The notes under the pieces are model-generated. The model saw nothing but the letters and a program-made list of their open reading frames with translations, was not told where the DNA came from and searched no databases. 64,000 bases of DNA from Leifsonia sp. ZF2019 (GTDB lineage: Bacteria; Actinomycetota; Actinomycetes; Actinomycetales; Microbacteriaceae), in the NCBI RefSeq assembly GCF_019924635.1, contig NZ_CP065037.1, positions 248,001 to 312,000 on the forward strand, read 5' to 3'. The translations under genes and the position numbers were made by a program. Shown piece after piece: positions 44,415 to 53,957 of this stretch. How positions within the stretch are numbered: position 1 is the stretch's first letter; every line of letters begins with the position of its first letter.

Positions 44415-45680
44415 GTGATCGATCCAGTCCTGCTCCGCGAGAATCCCGATGTCGTCCGTCGTTCGCAGGAGGCGCGCGGCGATTCCGTCGAGGTCGTCGA
44501 CGAGGCCCTGCAGGCCGACGTCGAGCGCCGCGCTGCCATCACGGCCTTCGAGGAGCTCCGCGCCGAGCAGAACACGTTCGGCAAGCAGGTCGCGCAGGCG
44601 CCCAAGGAGCAGAAGAAGGAGCTCGTCGCCCAGGCGCAGGAGCTGGCCGGCCGCGTCAAGGAGGCCCAGCGCGCCGCGGGGGAGGCCGAGACGCGCTTCT
44701 CCGACGTGCTGCGCCGCATCGGCAACCCGATCGTCGAGGGTGTGCCCGCGGGCGGCGAGGACGACTTCGTGGTGCTCAAGACGGTCGGCGAGATCCCCGC
44801 ATTCGACTTCGAGGCCCGCGACCACTTGGAGCTCGGCGAGCTGCTCGGCGCGATCGACATGGCGCGCGGCGCGAAGGTCGCCGGCGCGCGGTTCTCGTAC
44901 CTGCGGGGCATCGGCGCCCGCCTTGAGATCGCCCTGATGAACATGGCGCTCGACAAAGCGGTGGGCAACGGCTTCATCCCGATGATCACCCCGACGCTGG
45001 TGAAGCCCGAGATCATGCAGGGCACCGGATTCCTCGGCGCCCATGCCGACGAGGTCTACCACCTGCCCGCCGACGATCTCTACCTCACCGGAACGAGCGA
45101 GGTCGCTCTCGCGGGCTATCACGCCGACGAGATCATCGACGTGACGGAGCCGCTGCGCTACGCCGGCTGGTCCACCTGCTACCGGCGCGAGGCGGGCTCG
45201 GCGGGCAAGGACACCCGTGGCATCATCCGCGTGCACCAGTTCAACAAGCTCGAGATGTTCGTCTACACCCTTCCCGAGAACGCCGAGGCGGAGCACGCGC
45301 GACTCCTCGGCTGGCAGGAGGAGATGATGCAGGCGCTCGGGCTCAGCTACCGGGTGATCGACACCGCCGCCGGCGACCTCGGATCGAGCGCGGCGCGCAA
45401 GTACGACGTGGAGGCGTGGATCCCGACCCAGGGCCGCTACCGCGAGCTCACCTCGACCTCCAACTGCACGACGTTCCAGGCCCGCCGTCTCGAGGTCCGC
45501 CACCGCGGCGAGAACGGCAAGACCGCGCCGGTCGCGACGCTCAACGGAACGCTGGCGACCACCCGCTGGATCGTCGCCATCCTCGAGACGCACCAGCAGG
45601 AGGACGGCTCGGTGCGCGTGCCCGAGGCACTGCGCCCGTACCTGGGCGGCCTCGAGGTCCTGGAGCCGATCGCCCGGTGA
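44415..45680 (+). CDS. serS: Seryl-tRNA synthetase
   Basis: This 421-residue class II synthetase charges tRNA-Ser. The N-terminal coiled-coil tRNA-binding arm covers about residues 30-100 ([20 protein letters not shown]). Motif 2 is [22 protein letters not shown], shown here in part as [16 protein letters not shown]; the serine-binding [10 protein letters not shown] and motif 3 [14 protein letters not shown] follow. The GTG at 44415 is 7 nt after TAAGCT (leaderless pattern). It is coupled to a HAD phosphatase gene. A tRNA-Ser gene lies 2.4 kb downstream. Confidence 0.96.
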   Translation: MIDPVLLRENPDVVRRSQEARGDSVEVVDEALQADVERRAAITAFEELRAEQNTFGKQVAQAPKEQKKELVAQAQELAGRVKEAQRAAGEAETRFSDVLRRIGNPIVEGVPAGGEDDFVVLKTVGEIPAFDFEARDHLELGELLGAIDMARGAKVAGARFSYLRGIGARLEIALMNMALDKAVGNGFIPMITPTLVKPEIMQGTGFLGAHADEVYHLPADDLYLTGTSEVALAGYHADEIIDVTEPLRYAGWSTCYRREAGSAGKDTRGIIRVHQFNKLEMFVYTLPENAEAEHARLLGWQEEMMQALGLSYRVIDTAAGDLGSSAARKYDVEAWIPTQGRYRELTSTSNCTTFQARRLEVRHRGENGKTAPVATLNGTLATTRWIVAILETHQQEDGSVRVPEALRPYLGGLEVLEPIAR

Positions 45681-46498
45681 ACGCCTCCGCTCCCGACGAC
45701 GGCGGCCGCCGTCTGCTCATCGCGCTCGACGTCGACGGCACGCTGATCCACGAGGACGAGACCATCGGCGACGCGGTGCGCGCAGCCGTCACGCGCGTGC
45801 GTGAGGCGGGTCACCAGGTGATGCTCGCCACGGGGCGCAGCTGGGAGACCGCGCGGCCCATCCACGAGGCGTTCGGGCTCGACAGCGACTTCGTGGTCTG
45901 CGCGAACGGCGCCCTCACCATGCGCCGCGATGACACTGTCGAAGGGGGTTACCGGCGCGAGTTCGTCGAGACCTTCGACCCGACGGAGGTGCTGCGCACC
46001 ATCCGGCCGCACCTCCCCAGCGGCAGTTTCATGGTCGAGGACCCGATGGGCTACCGCCGCTACACCGAGGGCATGACCGACTGGGAGCTCGTGAACGCCG
46101 AGCAGGTGACCTTCGAGGAGCTCTCGGAGCATCCCGCCACCCGCGTGGTCGTCGTCTCGCCGCAGCACGACGAGGACGAGTTCCTCTCCATCGTCGAGCG
46201 GATGGGTCTGCACAAGGTGAGCTATGCGATCGGCTGGACCGCGTGGCTCGACATCGCGCCGGACGGCGTCAACAAGGCCACCGCGCTCGAGCGTGTGCGA
46301 GCGGCGCTCGACATCCCGCACACGGACGTCGTCGCGGTGGGCGACGGTCGCAACGACATCGACATGCTGAACTGGGCCTCCGCCCAGGGCATCGGCGCGG
46401 CGATGGGCCAGGCGCCCGACGAAGTCAAGGCCGTTTCCTCCCGCGTGGTCGGGACGGTCGTCGAAGATGGGCTCGCCGAGCTGCTCGACAGCCTCTGA
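45677..46498 (+). CDS. HAD-superfamily hydrolase, Cof type
   Basis: This 273-residue cytoplasmic phosphatase has motif [14 protein letters not shown] (residues 15-27), motif II in [10 protein letters not shown], the catalytic Lys of motif III near DGVNKATAL, and motif [17 protein letters not shown]2-type cap lies between motifs II and III, as in Cof-like enzymes that act on sugar phosphates or flavin/nucleotide phosphates. The substrate is unknown. The GTG overlaps the serS stop (GTGA). Confidence 0.9.
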   Translation: MNASAPDDGGRRLLIALDVDGTLIHEDETIGDAVRAAVTRVREAGHQVMLATGRSWETARPIHEAFGLDSDFVVCANGALTMRRDDTVEGGYRREFVETFDPTEVLRTIRPHLPSGSFMVEDPMGYRRYTEGMTDWELVNAEQVTFEELSEHPATRVVVVSPQHDEDEFLSIVERMGLHKVSYAIGWTAWLDIAPDGVNKATALERVRAALDIPHTDVVAVGDGRNDIDMLNWASAQGIGAAMGQAPDEVKAVSSRVVGTVVEDGLAELLDSL

Positions 46499-46638
46499 GC
46501 CGCCGCAGCGTCTGAGCCGCCGCTTTACGGTCCGGATCAGGACTTTCGCTCCCGTCGTCCAGACCTTTGCCAGGGTGACGTGCGAGTCTGGGAGATGGTG
46601 TGCCCGTCGGCGCGCCGTTCGATCGTGAAGGGGAGTGA

Positions 46639-47934
46639 ATGAACGAGGTGCCCACCCGCGCCCAGGCGCGTGCCCAGGAGAAGTCCGCAGGACCATCCGT
46701 CGCCCGCCACGGCCGGCTCCAGCAGCACCACCCGCTCCGCACCCTCCTCATGGTCTTCGTCTCGGTGATCGCCGTGCTCGGCGTCTCGACGGCGGGCGTC
46801 GCCGCCTACGCCGTCCTCGACGTCACCGGAACGGTGGCCTCCAAGAAGGCCGTCACTCTCGTCGACGCCAAGGGCAAGGCCGTCGTCCCCAAGGTCGGCG
46901 CCATGGACGGCGCGTTCAATGTGCTCCTCGCGGGTTCCGACAGCGGCGGCGGCAACGCGGCCTACGGCGAACGCGGTGAGGTCCTCAACGACGTGACGAT
47001 GGTGCTCCACGTCTCGGCGGACCACAAGAACGCCACGGTCATCAGCTTCCCGCGCGACATGTTCGTCGCCATCCCCTCGTGCCCCGACCCCAACGGCGGC
47101 AGCTTCGACGCGATGAGCCGTCAGAAGATCAACAGCTCGCTCTCCTACGGCGGACTCGCCTGCACCGTCCTCACCGTCGAGAAGCTCACCGGCCTCGACA
47201 TCCCCTACGCCGGCGTCATCGAGTTCGACGGCGTCATCGAGATGTCGAACGCCATCGGGGGCGTGCCCGTCTGTGTCGCCGGCGACATCACCGACCCCTA
47301 CACCGGACTCGACGTCAAGGCCGGCGACAACACCCTCGAGGGCTCGCAGGCGCTCGCCTTCCTCCGCACCCGTCACGGAGTCGGCGACGGCTCCGACCTC
47401 GGCCGCATCAGCAACCAGCAGGTGTTCCTGTCTTCGCTCGTCCGCACGATCAAGAGCGCCGACACCCTGACCAACCCGCTGAAGGTCTACGGCCTCGCGA
47501 AGGCCGCGGTCAACAACATCCAGCTCTCCGAGAGCCTCCAGAACGTGACCACCATCGCCTCCATGGCCGTCGCGCTGAAGGACATCGACGTCAGCAAGGT
47601 CGTCTTCGTCCAGTACCCGAACCACTACGTCGACGGGGGCGTCGCGCCCACCGTCGACGCCGCGGACACCCTCATGACGGCGCTCAAGAACGATCAGGCC
47701 ATCAACCTCACCGGCGACACGGGGATCGGCTCGCAGGCGGACCCGAACGCTCCGGCCGACCAGGCCCCGGCGACGCAGGCCCCGGCGGACACGGCGACCC
47801 AGCCTCCGGCCGACGGCTCGACCGACGCCTCCGGTGGCAGCGGCGGCTCCGCGGACAGCTCCGTCAGCCTCCCGTCTGACGTGCACGGCCAGACCGCCGC
47901 CCAGTACACCTGCTCCAAGCCGTTCCAGGACTGA
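46639..47934 (+). CDS. LytR-CpsA-Psr (LCP) family wall-polymer ligase
   Basis: This 431-residue type II membrane protein has a short cytoplasmic N-terminus, a membrane helix at about 37-58 and an outside LCP domain. The domain contains FNVLLAGSDSGG, DVTMVLHVSADHKNATVIS, FPRDMFVAIPSC and LAFLRTRHGVGDGSDLGRISNQQ, which hold the conserved Asp/Arg residues. LCP enzymes join wall glycopolymers to peptidoglycan. A Pro/Ala/Thr-rich tail of about 75 residues follows. GAAGGGGAG precedes the ATG. It ends 3 bases before an inverted repeat. Confidence 0.93.
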   Translation: MNEVPTRAQARAQEKSAGPSVARHGRLQQHHPLRTLLMVFVSVIAVLGVSTAGVAAYAVLDVTGTVASKKAVTLVDAKGKAVVPKVGAMDGAFNVLLAGSDSGGGNAAYGERGEVLNDVTMVLHVSADHKNATVISFPRDMFVAIPSCPDPNGGSFDAMSRQKINSSLSYGGLACTVLTVEKLTGLDIPYAGVIEFDGVIEMSNAIGGVPVCVAGDITDPYTGLDVKAGDNTLEGSQALAFLRTRHGVGDGSDLGRISNQQVFLSSLVRTIKSADTLTNPLKVYGLAKAAVNNIQLSESLQNVTTIASMAVALKDIDVSKVVFVQYPNHYVDGGVAPTVDAADTLMTALKNDQAINLTGDTGIGSQADPNAPADQAPATQAPADTATQPPADGSTDASGGSGGSADSSVSLPSDVHGQTAAQYTCSKPFQD

Positions 47935-47937
47935 GTC

Positions 47938-47992
47938 GAGGTTCACGTCGTTGCGCTCATTCCGCCGGAATGCCCGCAACGACGTGAACCTC
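47938..47992. repeat. Long perfect inverted repeat, family copy B
   Basis: The arms GAGGTTCACGTCGTTGCG (47938-47955) and its exact complement (47975-47992) flank a 19-nt loop that itself contains ATTCCGCCGGAAT. The element is the twin of copy A at 3977. It lies directly after the LCP gene and before the tRNA-Ser promoter box TAGACT (48002-48007), where it could end LCP transcription. Confidence 0.88.
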
Positions 47993-48033
47993 GCCGCCCG
48001 GTAGACTCAGGCGGGCCGGACAGCGTCCGGCGA

Positions 48034-48121
48034 GGAGGGCTGTCCGAGCGGCCGATGGAGCCAGTCTTGAAAACTGGTGGGCAGAAATGTCTCGTGGGTT
48101 CGAATCCCACGCCCTCCGCCA
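48034..48121 (+). tRNA. tRNA-Ser (anticodon TGA)
   Basis: An 88-nt tRNA. The acceptor stem GGAGGGC pairs with GCCCTCC (48111-48117), followed by discriminator G and encoded CCA. The anticodon arm CCAGT-CTTGAAA-ACTGG gives anticodon TGA, reading UCA and UCG serine codons. A long variable arm (GGGCAGAAATGTCTC) marks a type II serine tRNA, and the T arm is GTGGGTTCGAATCCCAC. A TAGACT box at 48002-48007 is a plausible -10. Confidence 0.97.
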
Positions 48122-48156
48122 GAGCCGCCTGGCGAGCGGTACCGACCGCGGTCGCC

Positions 48157-48178
48157 GTAGAAACATCCATGTGATGGC
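48157..48178 (+). promoter_or_regulatory. Putative AraC-regulator site upstream of the DUF5107 gene
   Basis: The 22-nt segment from 48157 contains CATCCATGTGATGGC and matches the segment at 52452-52473 at 17 of 22 positions, including an unbroken TCCATGTGA. Both lie upstream of plus-strand genes flanking the AraC gene, so it is a candidate binding site of that regulator. Confidence 0.55.
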
Positions 48179-48230
48179 CGCATTCTGCTATGAATCGCCG
48201 GTCGGCAGCGCGGATACGGTGCTGTTGATC

Positions 48231-51200
48231 ATGAACACGCCATCCTCCCGCCTCATCCTCCCCGAAGCCCCCGCCGAGCAGCGCCGCATCCTCGACGACG
48301 GGGGTGTGGCGTGCTGGGAGCAGCATGTCGAGATCCTGACGTACGAGCCGGGAGAGCCGGATCGGTTCCCGATGTTCTTCGACAGGCGCGTGTACCAGGG
48401 CTCGGACGGGCGGGTGTATCCGCTTCCCTTCGTCGACCGGATCTCGCACACCCCCGTCGTGCGGTCCTGGCGGGCGATCCACCTCGAGAACCGGTGGGTG
48501 CGGTTGATGCTGCTCCCGGAGATCGGCGGACGCATCCACATCGGCTACGACAAGACGCGGGACTACGACTTCTTCTACCGCAACAACGTCATCAAACCCG
48601 CACTCGTCGGGCTGGGCGGCCCGTGGATCTCGGGTGGGGTGGAGTTCAACTGGCCTCAGCACCACCGGCCGGCGACCTACCTGCCCGTCGAGGCGATGAT
48701 CGAGCGGTCGGATGACGGGAGCGCGACCGTCTGGCACTCCGACATCGACCCCCTGCAGCGCATGCGCGGGACGCACGGCGTCCGCCTCCGGCCGGACGCG
48801 TCGACGATCGAGGTGACGGCGCGCCTTTTCAACCGGACGGACGAACCGCAGACCTTCCTCTGGTGGGCGAACGTCGCCGCCGCGGTGCACGAGGACTACC
48901 AGTCCTTCTTCCCGACGGACGTGCGCTTCGTCGCGGACCACGCCCGGCGGGCCGTGACGGCGTTCCCCGAAGCGGATCGTCCCTACTACGGTGTCGACTA
49001 TCCCGCGCTCGCGGCCGAACGGCCGGGCGCCGACCGGATCGACCTCTCCGTCGACATCCCGGTGCCGACCTCCTACATGGTCACCGACACGGAGGACGAG
49101 TTCTTCGGCGGGTACGACCACCGCGCGGGAGCAGGCTTCATCCACTGGGCCGACCGGGACATCGCTCCCGGCAAGAAGCAGTGGACGTGGGGCAACGGGC
49201 CGATCGGGCACGCCTGGGACCGGCAGCTCACCGACGAGGACGGCCCCTACGTCGAACTCATGGCGGGCGTGTTCACCGACAACCAGCCCGACTTCAGCTA
49301 TCTCGCGCCCGGTGAGACGCGCGAGTTCAGCCAGTTCTGGTACCCGATCCAGGACATCGGCGTCGCGCACCAGGCGTCCAGGGACGCCGCACTCAGCATC
49401 GACGTCGACGCCGGGCTCGCACGGATCGGAGTCGCCGCGTCGCGGCCGCTGAGCGCGGAGGTGACCGTCGGGTTCGCGGGAACGACCGTCTCCCGGCAGC
49501 GCATCGACGTCGAACCGGGGCATCCGGCGCTGCTCGAGGTCGCCGTGACGGCGAACGCCACCCGGGACGACCTCGTCATCGCGGTCACGGAGGGGGACCG
49601 GGCCGTCGTCGGCTGGAGCCGGCACGGCGAGGCGGATGCCACGGAACCCTGGCTCGCGACGGCGCCTCCGGAGGCCGCGGCGATCGAGAGCGTCGATGAG
49701 CTCCTGCTGACGGCGGAGCACCTGACGCAGTACCGGCACCCGACCCGGGCGGCGGAGCCGTACCTCCTGCGGGCGCTCGAATTGGATCCGCAGGATTCCC
49801 GGGTGCACCTCGCCCTCGCAGCGCTGACGTTCGCACGCGCCGAATACGCCACGGCCCTCCGCCATGTGGAGGCCGCCTCGGCGCGCATCACCCGCCGCAA
49901 TCTGAACCCCCGCAGCGGGGAGCTCGCGTATCGGCGCGGCCTGGTCCTCGAACGGCTCGACGACCTCGACGGGGCGGCCCGCGCTTTCGCGAAGGCCGCC
50001 TGGGACAGTGCGTACGCGGTCTCCGGCCGCCTCGGACTCGCGCGTGTCCTCCTCCGGAGCGGAGCCACTGCCGACGCCCTGGAGGCGGCACGGGACGCCC
50101 ACCGCGAGGGGCCGCGGAACACCACCGCCACGGCCTATCAGGTCGTCGCGCTGCGGCGGCTGGGCGCGATGGAGGCGGCGGACGAGCGGCTCGCCGGCGC
50201 CCGAGCCGCCGACCCTCTCGATCCGTTCCTGCTGGCGCTGGCCGGCGAGCTGGACGCCGCCGACCCCCGCACGCACCTCCTGGTCGCCCAGGAGTTCTCC
50301 CGGATCGGCGAGTCCTCCGGCGCACTCGAATGGGCGGAGCGCGCCGCCGCCGCCGGCCCGACGGTGTTCGGCAACGTGGGGCCCCAGGCTCACTATCTGA
50401 GCGCCCTGGTCCTCGACCGGGAGGGTCGCGACGAGGAGGCGGCCGCGCGACGGCGGGCCGCCCGCGAGCAGGATCCGGCTCTCGCCTTCCCGGCGGGGCT
50501 GGACGACTTCGACGCGCTGTCGGCAGCGATCGCCGCCGGCGACACCGTCGGCCGGCCCGACTCCGTCGCCCTCGGCCTGCTCGGCAGCTGGCTCCTCGGC
50601 GCACGTCGTACCGACGATGCGCGGCAGGTGCTGGAACGCGCGATGGCCGAGGGGTCCATCGACCCGGTGGCCGCGCGCAACACGGCGGTCGCGATCGTCA
50701 ACACGACCGCAGACCTCGACCGCGCCGACGACTTCCTGCAGAGAGCGATCGCCCTCGCCGGTCCGCTCGCGCGTCTCGTGTACGAGCGCGACCAGCTCTC
50801 CCGGCTCCGCGGCGTCGACGCCGAGGCGCGGATCGCCGCCATCGAATCGTCCGGGTCGGCTGTCTTCGAGCGCGACGACCTGACGATCTCGTACGTGAAT
50901 CTGCTGCTCGACGTCGGGCGGACGGGGGAGGCGCAGCGCATCCTCGACGAGCGTCGCTTCCAGCCGTTCGAAGGCGGAGAAGGGCGCGTGATCGCCGCCT
51001 ACGACCGCGCGACCCTCGCGACGGCGGCGACGCTCCGAGACGTCGACCCGCGCGCGGCGGGGGTACTGCTCGACCGGACGGTTCAGACGCCCGAGAACCT
51101 GGGCGAGGGCCGTCACCCCGCCGATCCGATGGCGCAGCTCCTGGTGGCGGCGGGCGATGCGCACTTCGCTGCCGGCGATCCCGACACCGCCCGGGCGCGC

Positions 51201-51527
51201 TGGGAGCGCGCCCGGACTGCGGGCGGGGCGCTCGCCGTGGCGCCGCGGGCGGCACGCCTCGACGACTACTGGATCGGCGTCGCGCACTGCCGGCTGGGCG
51301 AGCCGCAGAAGGCGGAGGCCGTCTGGGCTGCGCTCGACGCCGCGGCCGACGACCGCGCGGTCGCCCCGCTCGCCCCCGACTACTTCGCGACCTCCCTTCC
51401 GGAGACCCTGCTGTTCTCCGTCGACGATGTGGTCGGGCGCCGGCGCGAGGTCGACGAGCTCCGCGCGGCGGCGGAGCGCGGACGACAGCTCTCGTCGCGG
51501 ACCGGGATGAGCGAGCGGATCGGCTGA
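48231..51527 (+). CDS. DUF5107 protein with TPR-rich C-terminal half
   Basis: This 1098-residue protein has no signal peptide or membrane helix. Residues about 25-400 form the DUF5107 domain (LMLLPEIGGRIHIGYDKTRDY, GGPWISGGVEFNWPQHHR, TFLWWANVAAAVHEDYQ), whose fold in this family is likened to sugar-mutarotase-type beta sandwiches. From about 480 to 1080 it is built of TPR-like helix pairs. Such proteins occur in carbohydrate-use gene clusters; the function is not established. The ATG at 48231 was chosen because it begins the conserved part. It is the first gene of the AraC-linked sugar module, with a TACGGT box 10 nt upstream. Confidence 0.85.
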   Translation: MNTPSSRLILPEAPAEQRRILDDGGVACWEQHVEILTYEPGEPDRFPMFFDRRVYQGSDGRVYPLPFVDRISHTPVVRSWRAIHLENRWVRLMLLPEIGGRIHIGYDKTRDYDFFYRNNVIKPALVGLGGPWISGGVEFNWPQHHRPATYLPVEAMIERSDDGSATVWHSDIDPLQRMRGTHGVRLRPDASTIEVTARLFNRTDEPQTFLWWANVAAAVHEDYQSFFPTDVRFVADHARRAVTAFPEADRPYYGVDYPALAAERPGADRIDLSVDIPVPTSYMVTDTEDEFFGGYDHRAGAGFIHWADRDIAPGKKQWTWGNGPIGHAWDRQLTDEDGPYVELMAGVFTDNQPDFSYLAPGETREFSQFWYPIQDIGVAHQASRDAALSIDVDAGLARIGVAASRPLSAEVTVGFAGTTVSRQRIDVEPGHPALLEVAVTANATRDDLVIAVTEGDRAVVGWSRHGEADATEPWLATAPPEAAAIESVDELLLTAEHLTQYRHPTRAAEPYLLRALELDPQDSRVHLALAALTFARAEYATALRHVEAASARITRRNLNPRSGELAYRRGLVLERLDDLDGAARAFAKAAWDSAYAVSGRLGLARVLLRSGATADALEAARDAHREGPRNTTATAYQVVALRRLGAMEAADERLAGARAADPLDPFLLALAGELDAADPRTHLLVAQEFSRIGESSGALEWAERAAAAGPTVFGNVGPQAHYLSALVLDREGRDEEAAARRRAAREQDPALAFPAGLDDFDALSAAIAAGDTVGRPDSVALGLLGSWLLGARRTDDARQVLERAMAEGSIDPVAARNTAVAIVNTTADLDRADDFLQRAIALAGPLARLVYERDQLSRLRGVDAEARIAAIESSGSAVFERDDLTISYVNLLLDVGRTGEAQRILDERRFQPFEGGEGRVIAAYDRATLATAATLRDVDPRAAGVLLDRTVQTPENLGEGRHPADPMAQLLVAAGDAHFAAGDPDTARARWERARTAGGALAVAPRAARLDDYWIGVAHCRLGEPQKAEAVWAALDAAADDRAVAPLAPDYFATSLPETLLFSVDDVVGRRREVDELRAAAERGRQLSSRTGMSERIG

Positions 51528-51540
51528 CCCCTCGAGCGGT

Positions 51541-52404
51541 TCAGCCCTTGTGCTGTTCGCGGTACTGCGACGGGCTCAGTCCGTGCACCTTGCGGAACTG
51601 CCGCGAGAAGTAGAGGGGGTCGTGGAACCCGAGCGAGGTCGCGATCGTCGACACCGGGAGCGCGGTGGCGTCCAGGAGGGTGCGGGCGCGCGCCATCCTG
51701 AGTCCTGTGTGGTACGCGAGCACGCCCCCGCCCGTGGCCGAGCGGAACAGCGCGCTCAAGTGCGAGGCCGAGATCCCGAGCATCGCGGCGAGGTCCGGCA
51801 CCTTGATCGCGCCATCGAGCCGTTCTTGGATGTACGTCATGGCGCGCTCGAGCGGATCGCCTCGTTCGGGAAGCGTGCGATCGACCGCGATCTGGGTGAG
51901 CAGCTTCCACGCGTTTCCGGCCGCGCCGAGGAGACGGATGGGGGAGATGTCGCGCTCCATCGCCGTGATGATCTCGTCGATGAGGGCGACGGGCTTCTCG
52001 GACTCCTTCAGCGCGATGGTCGGCCGATCGGCCGTCGCCCCGGTCTCCGCCACGAGCTCGGGGACGTCCGTGCCCGCCACGTGACACCACCAGATGGTCC
52101 AGGGCGAGCGCTCAGAGGAGGCGTACCGGTGCGGGGTGCCGCCCGGGATGATGACAGCGGTGCCGGCGCCGACACCCGCGCGGGAGGCGGCCGTCTCCAC
52201 CCAGCCGGAGCCCGCGGTGCAGATCAGGACGATGGTCTCGGGGGTGCCCTCCGGACGCACGCGTTCGTGGTTCCTGGCCTCGGGGAACATCCCCGCGTCC
52301 GTCACGAGCAGCCGTCGCGTGACCGGGCGGCCGAGCGCCTCCCGAACCTGGGGCCGCGGGACGACGTGCATGCGCTGGTTGGCGAAACCCTCGATGCGCT
52401 TCAT
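51541..52404 (-). CDS. AraC-family regulator of the DUF5107/ABC module
   Basis: The protein has 287 residues. The N-terminal cupin-like sugar-sensing half (about 1-165) includes GVGAGTAVIIPGGTPHRY. The C-terminal double HTH (about 185-285) includes IKVPDLAAMLGISASHLSALF and ATSLGFHDPLYFSRQFRKVHG, then the family end LSPSQYREQH. It probably activates the flanking plus-strand genes when a sugar is bound. Its gene converges on the DUF5107 gene and is divergent from the binding-protein gene. The ATG at 52404 was chosen where the recognisable sequence begins. Confidence 0.92.
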   Translation of the reverse strand: MKRIEGFANQRMHVVPRPQVREALGRPVTRRLLVTDAGMFPEARNHERVRPEGTPETIVLICTAGSGWVETAASRAGVGAGTAVIIPGGTPHRYASSERSPWTIWWCHVAGTDVPELVAETGATADRPTIALKESEKPVALIDEIITAMERDISPIRLLGAAGNAWKLLTQIAVDRTLPERGDPLERAMTYIQERLDGAIKVPDLAAMLGISASHLSALFRSATGGGVLAYHTGLRMARARTLLDATALPVSTIATSLGFHDPLYFSRQFRKVHGLSPSQYREQHKG

Positions 52405-52451
52405 CCGGATATGATCGCACGAACCGGCCAGTGCTGTATTCCCGTCGCTGA

Positions 52452-52473
52452 GTCGAATCGTCCATGTGAACGC
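52452..52473 (+). promoter_or_regulatory. Putative AraC-regulator site upstream of the binding-protein gene
   Basis: The second copy of the motif described at 48157. It contains CGTCCATGTGAACGC and lies 48 bases before the AraC start and 96 bases before the binding-protein ATG, in the divergent control region. Confidence 0.55.
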
Positions 52474-52569
52474 TCGAGCGCTGCATGTCGCCACCGCCCT
52501 GTGGCGGGTTAGCTTCTATCAGACCCGGCGTGAGCTGGGAAGACCCGATCCAATGCAAAGGAGCATCAC

Positions 52570-53895
52570 ATGTCCTGGTCCACAGCCCGGTCGCGATGGG
52601 GGCGAGCGCTCGCCGTGGTCGCGGTCGCCGCCGCCGCGGTGCCGTTGGCGGCCTGCTCGTCGAGCACCTCCGGTTCGTCCGACGGACCGGTCACCATCAC
52701 CTTCCAGTCGTGGGTGCCCAACATCAGCACCGCCGTCGACGCGTTCAACTCCGCCCACAAGGACATCAAGGTCAAGCTGGAGACGATCACCGCCGGCCCC
52801 GACGGCGGCTACGCGAAGATGCTGTCGGCCGTGAAGGCGGGCAATCCGGCCGACGTCGCCCAGGTCGGCTACGACGAGCTGGCGACGTTCCGGCTGAACG
52901 ACGCGCTCGAGGACATCACGCAATACGTCGGAAGCAGCAAGGACAAGTTCACCGAGTGGCAGTGGGACACCGGCGTGTTCGACGGCAAGGTCTACGCCGT
53001 GCCCCAGGCGTCCGGTCCGATGGGACAGTTCTACCGCAAGGACCTGTTCGACGCCGCCGGGCTGAAGGCTCCGGCGACCTGGGACGAGTACTACCAGGCC
53101 GCGAAGGCCATCCACGCCGCCGACCCGAACCACTACATCGCGGCGTTCGCCTCCAACCAGGCGCCGTGGCTGATCGGCCTCGCGCAGCAGGGCGGAGCGC
53201 AGTGGTTCTCGACCTCCGGCGACAGCTGGAAGGTGAACATCGACGACGAGGCGACGCAGAAGGTCGCCGCCTTCTGGCAGAAGCTCATCGACGAGGGGCT
53301 GGTCAAGATCGCGCCGGACCTCTCGAACGAGTGGTACGCGGATCTCCAGCAGGGCAACATCTACAGCTGGATGAGCGGCTCGTGGGCCGGCGCGATCATC
53401 GAGGGAAACGCTCCCGACACGTCCGGTAAGTGGGCCGTGGCCGAGATGCCGCAGTGGACGGCGGGCGACCACGTCTCCGCCAGCTGGGGCGGCGGATCGG
53501 CCAACGCGGTGCTGAAGGGCTCGAAGCATCCCAAGGAGGCGGCCGAGTTCGCGCTCTGGCTGAACAGCGACCCGTCGAGCGTCAGCACGCTCAACAGCAT
53601 CGGCGCCGGATGGCCCGCGCTCGCGGACAAGTCCGCCGTCGCTTCTCTCCAGGACGACCCGAAGACCTTCGCCTTCTTCGGCGGACAGAACATCTGGGAG
53701 ACCTTCGCCACCGCGGACAAGGGCGTCGACACCTCGTGGAAGTGGCCGCCGCTGGTCGACACGCTCTACACCAAGCTGACCGACAACATGAAGGCAGCCG
53801 TCCAGAACAAGACGCCCATCGCCGATGCGTACGCCCAGACGCAGAAGGACATGGTCGCCGCCATGAAGGACAAGGGGATCTCGGTCTCCCCGTGA
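52570..53895 (+). CDS. Sugar ABC binding lipoprotein, AraC-linked module
   Basis: This 441-residue secreted lipoprotein has a signal peptide with lipobox LAAC (Cys near residue 28). The remainder is a SBP_bac_1 domain, starting ITFQSWVPNISTAVDAF, with SGPMGQFYRKDLFDAAGL and SGSWAGAIIEGNAPDTSGKW in the sugar cleft region. It binds the module's carbohydrate, whose nature is unknown; the linked cellulase-like enzyme suggests a plant-wall oligosaccharide. AAAGGAG precedes the ATG. A stem-loop follows its stop. Confidence 0.93.
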   Translation: MSWSTARSRWGRALAVVAVAAAAVPLAACSSSTSGSSDGPVTITFQSWVPNISTAVDAFNSAHKDIKVKLETITAGPDGGYAKMLSAVKAGNPADVAQVGYDELATFRLNDALEDITQYVGSSKDKFTEWQWDTGVFDGKVYAVPQASGPMGQFYRKDLFDAAGLKAPATWDEYYQAAKAIHAADPNHYIAAFASNQAPWLIGLAQQGGAQWFSTSGDSWKVNIDDEATQKVAAFWQKLIDEGLVKIAPDLSNEWYADLQQGNIYSWMSGSWAGAIIEGNAPDTSGKWAVAEMPQWTAGDHVSASWGGGSANAVLKGSKHPKEAAEFALWLNSDPSSVSTLNSIGAGWPALADKSAVASLQDDPKTFAFFGGQNIWETFATADKGVDTSWKWPPLVDTLYTKLTDNMKAAVQNKTPIADAYAQTQKDMVAAMKDKGISVSP

Positions 53896-53901
53896 CCGGG
53901 C

Positions 53902-53937
53902 GAGGGGAGCGGCGGGCCGTCGTCCACCGCTCCCCTC
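53902..53937 (+). other. Stem-loop between binding-protein and permease genes
   Basis: GAGGGGAGCGG (53902-53912) pairs perfectly with CCGCTCCCCTC (53927-53937) over a 14-nt loop. There is no T-run. Position and type match those at the other sugar ABC loci. Confidence 0.75.
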
Positions 53938-53957
53938 TCGATGGGAAAGTACGCACT

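Noticed and set aside
48087..48230. Longer N-terminus for the DUF5107 protein starting near the tRNA
   Set aside because: It would overlap the tRNA-Ser 3' end and the regulatory motif; the conserved sequence begins after the ATG at 48231.
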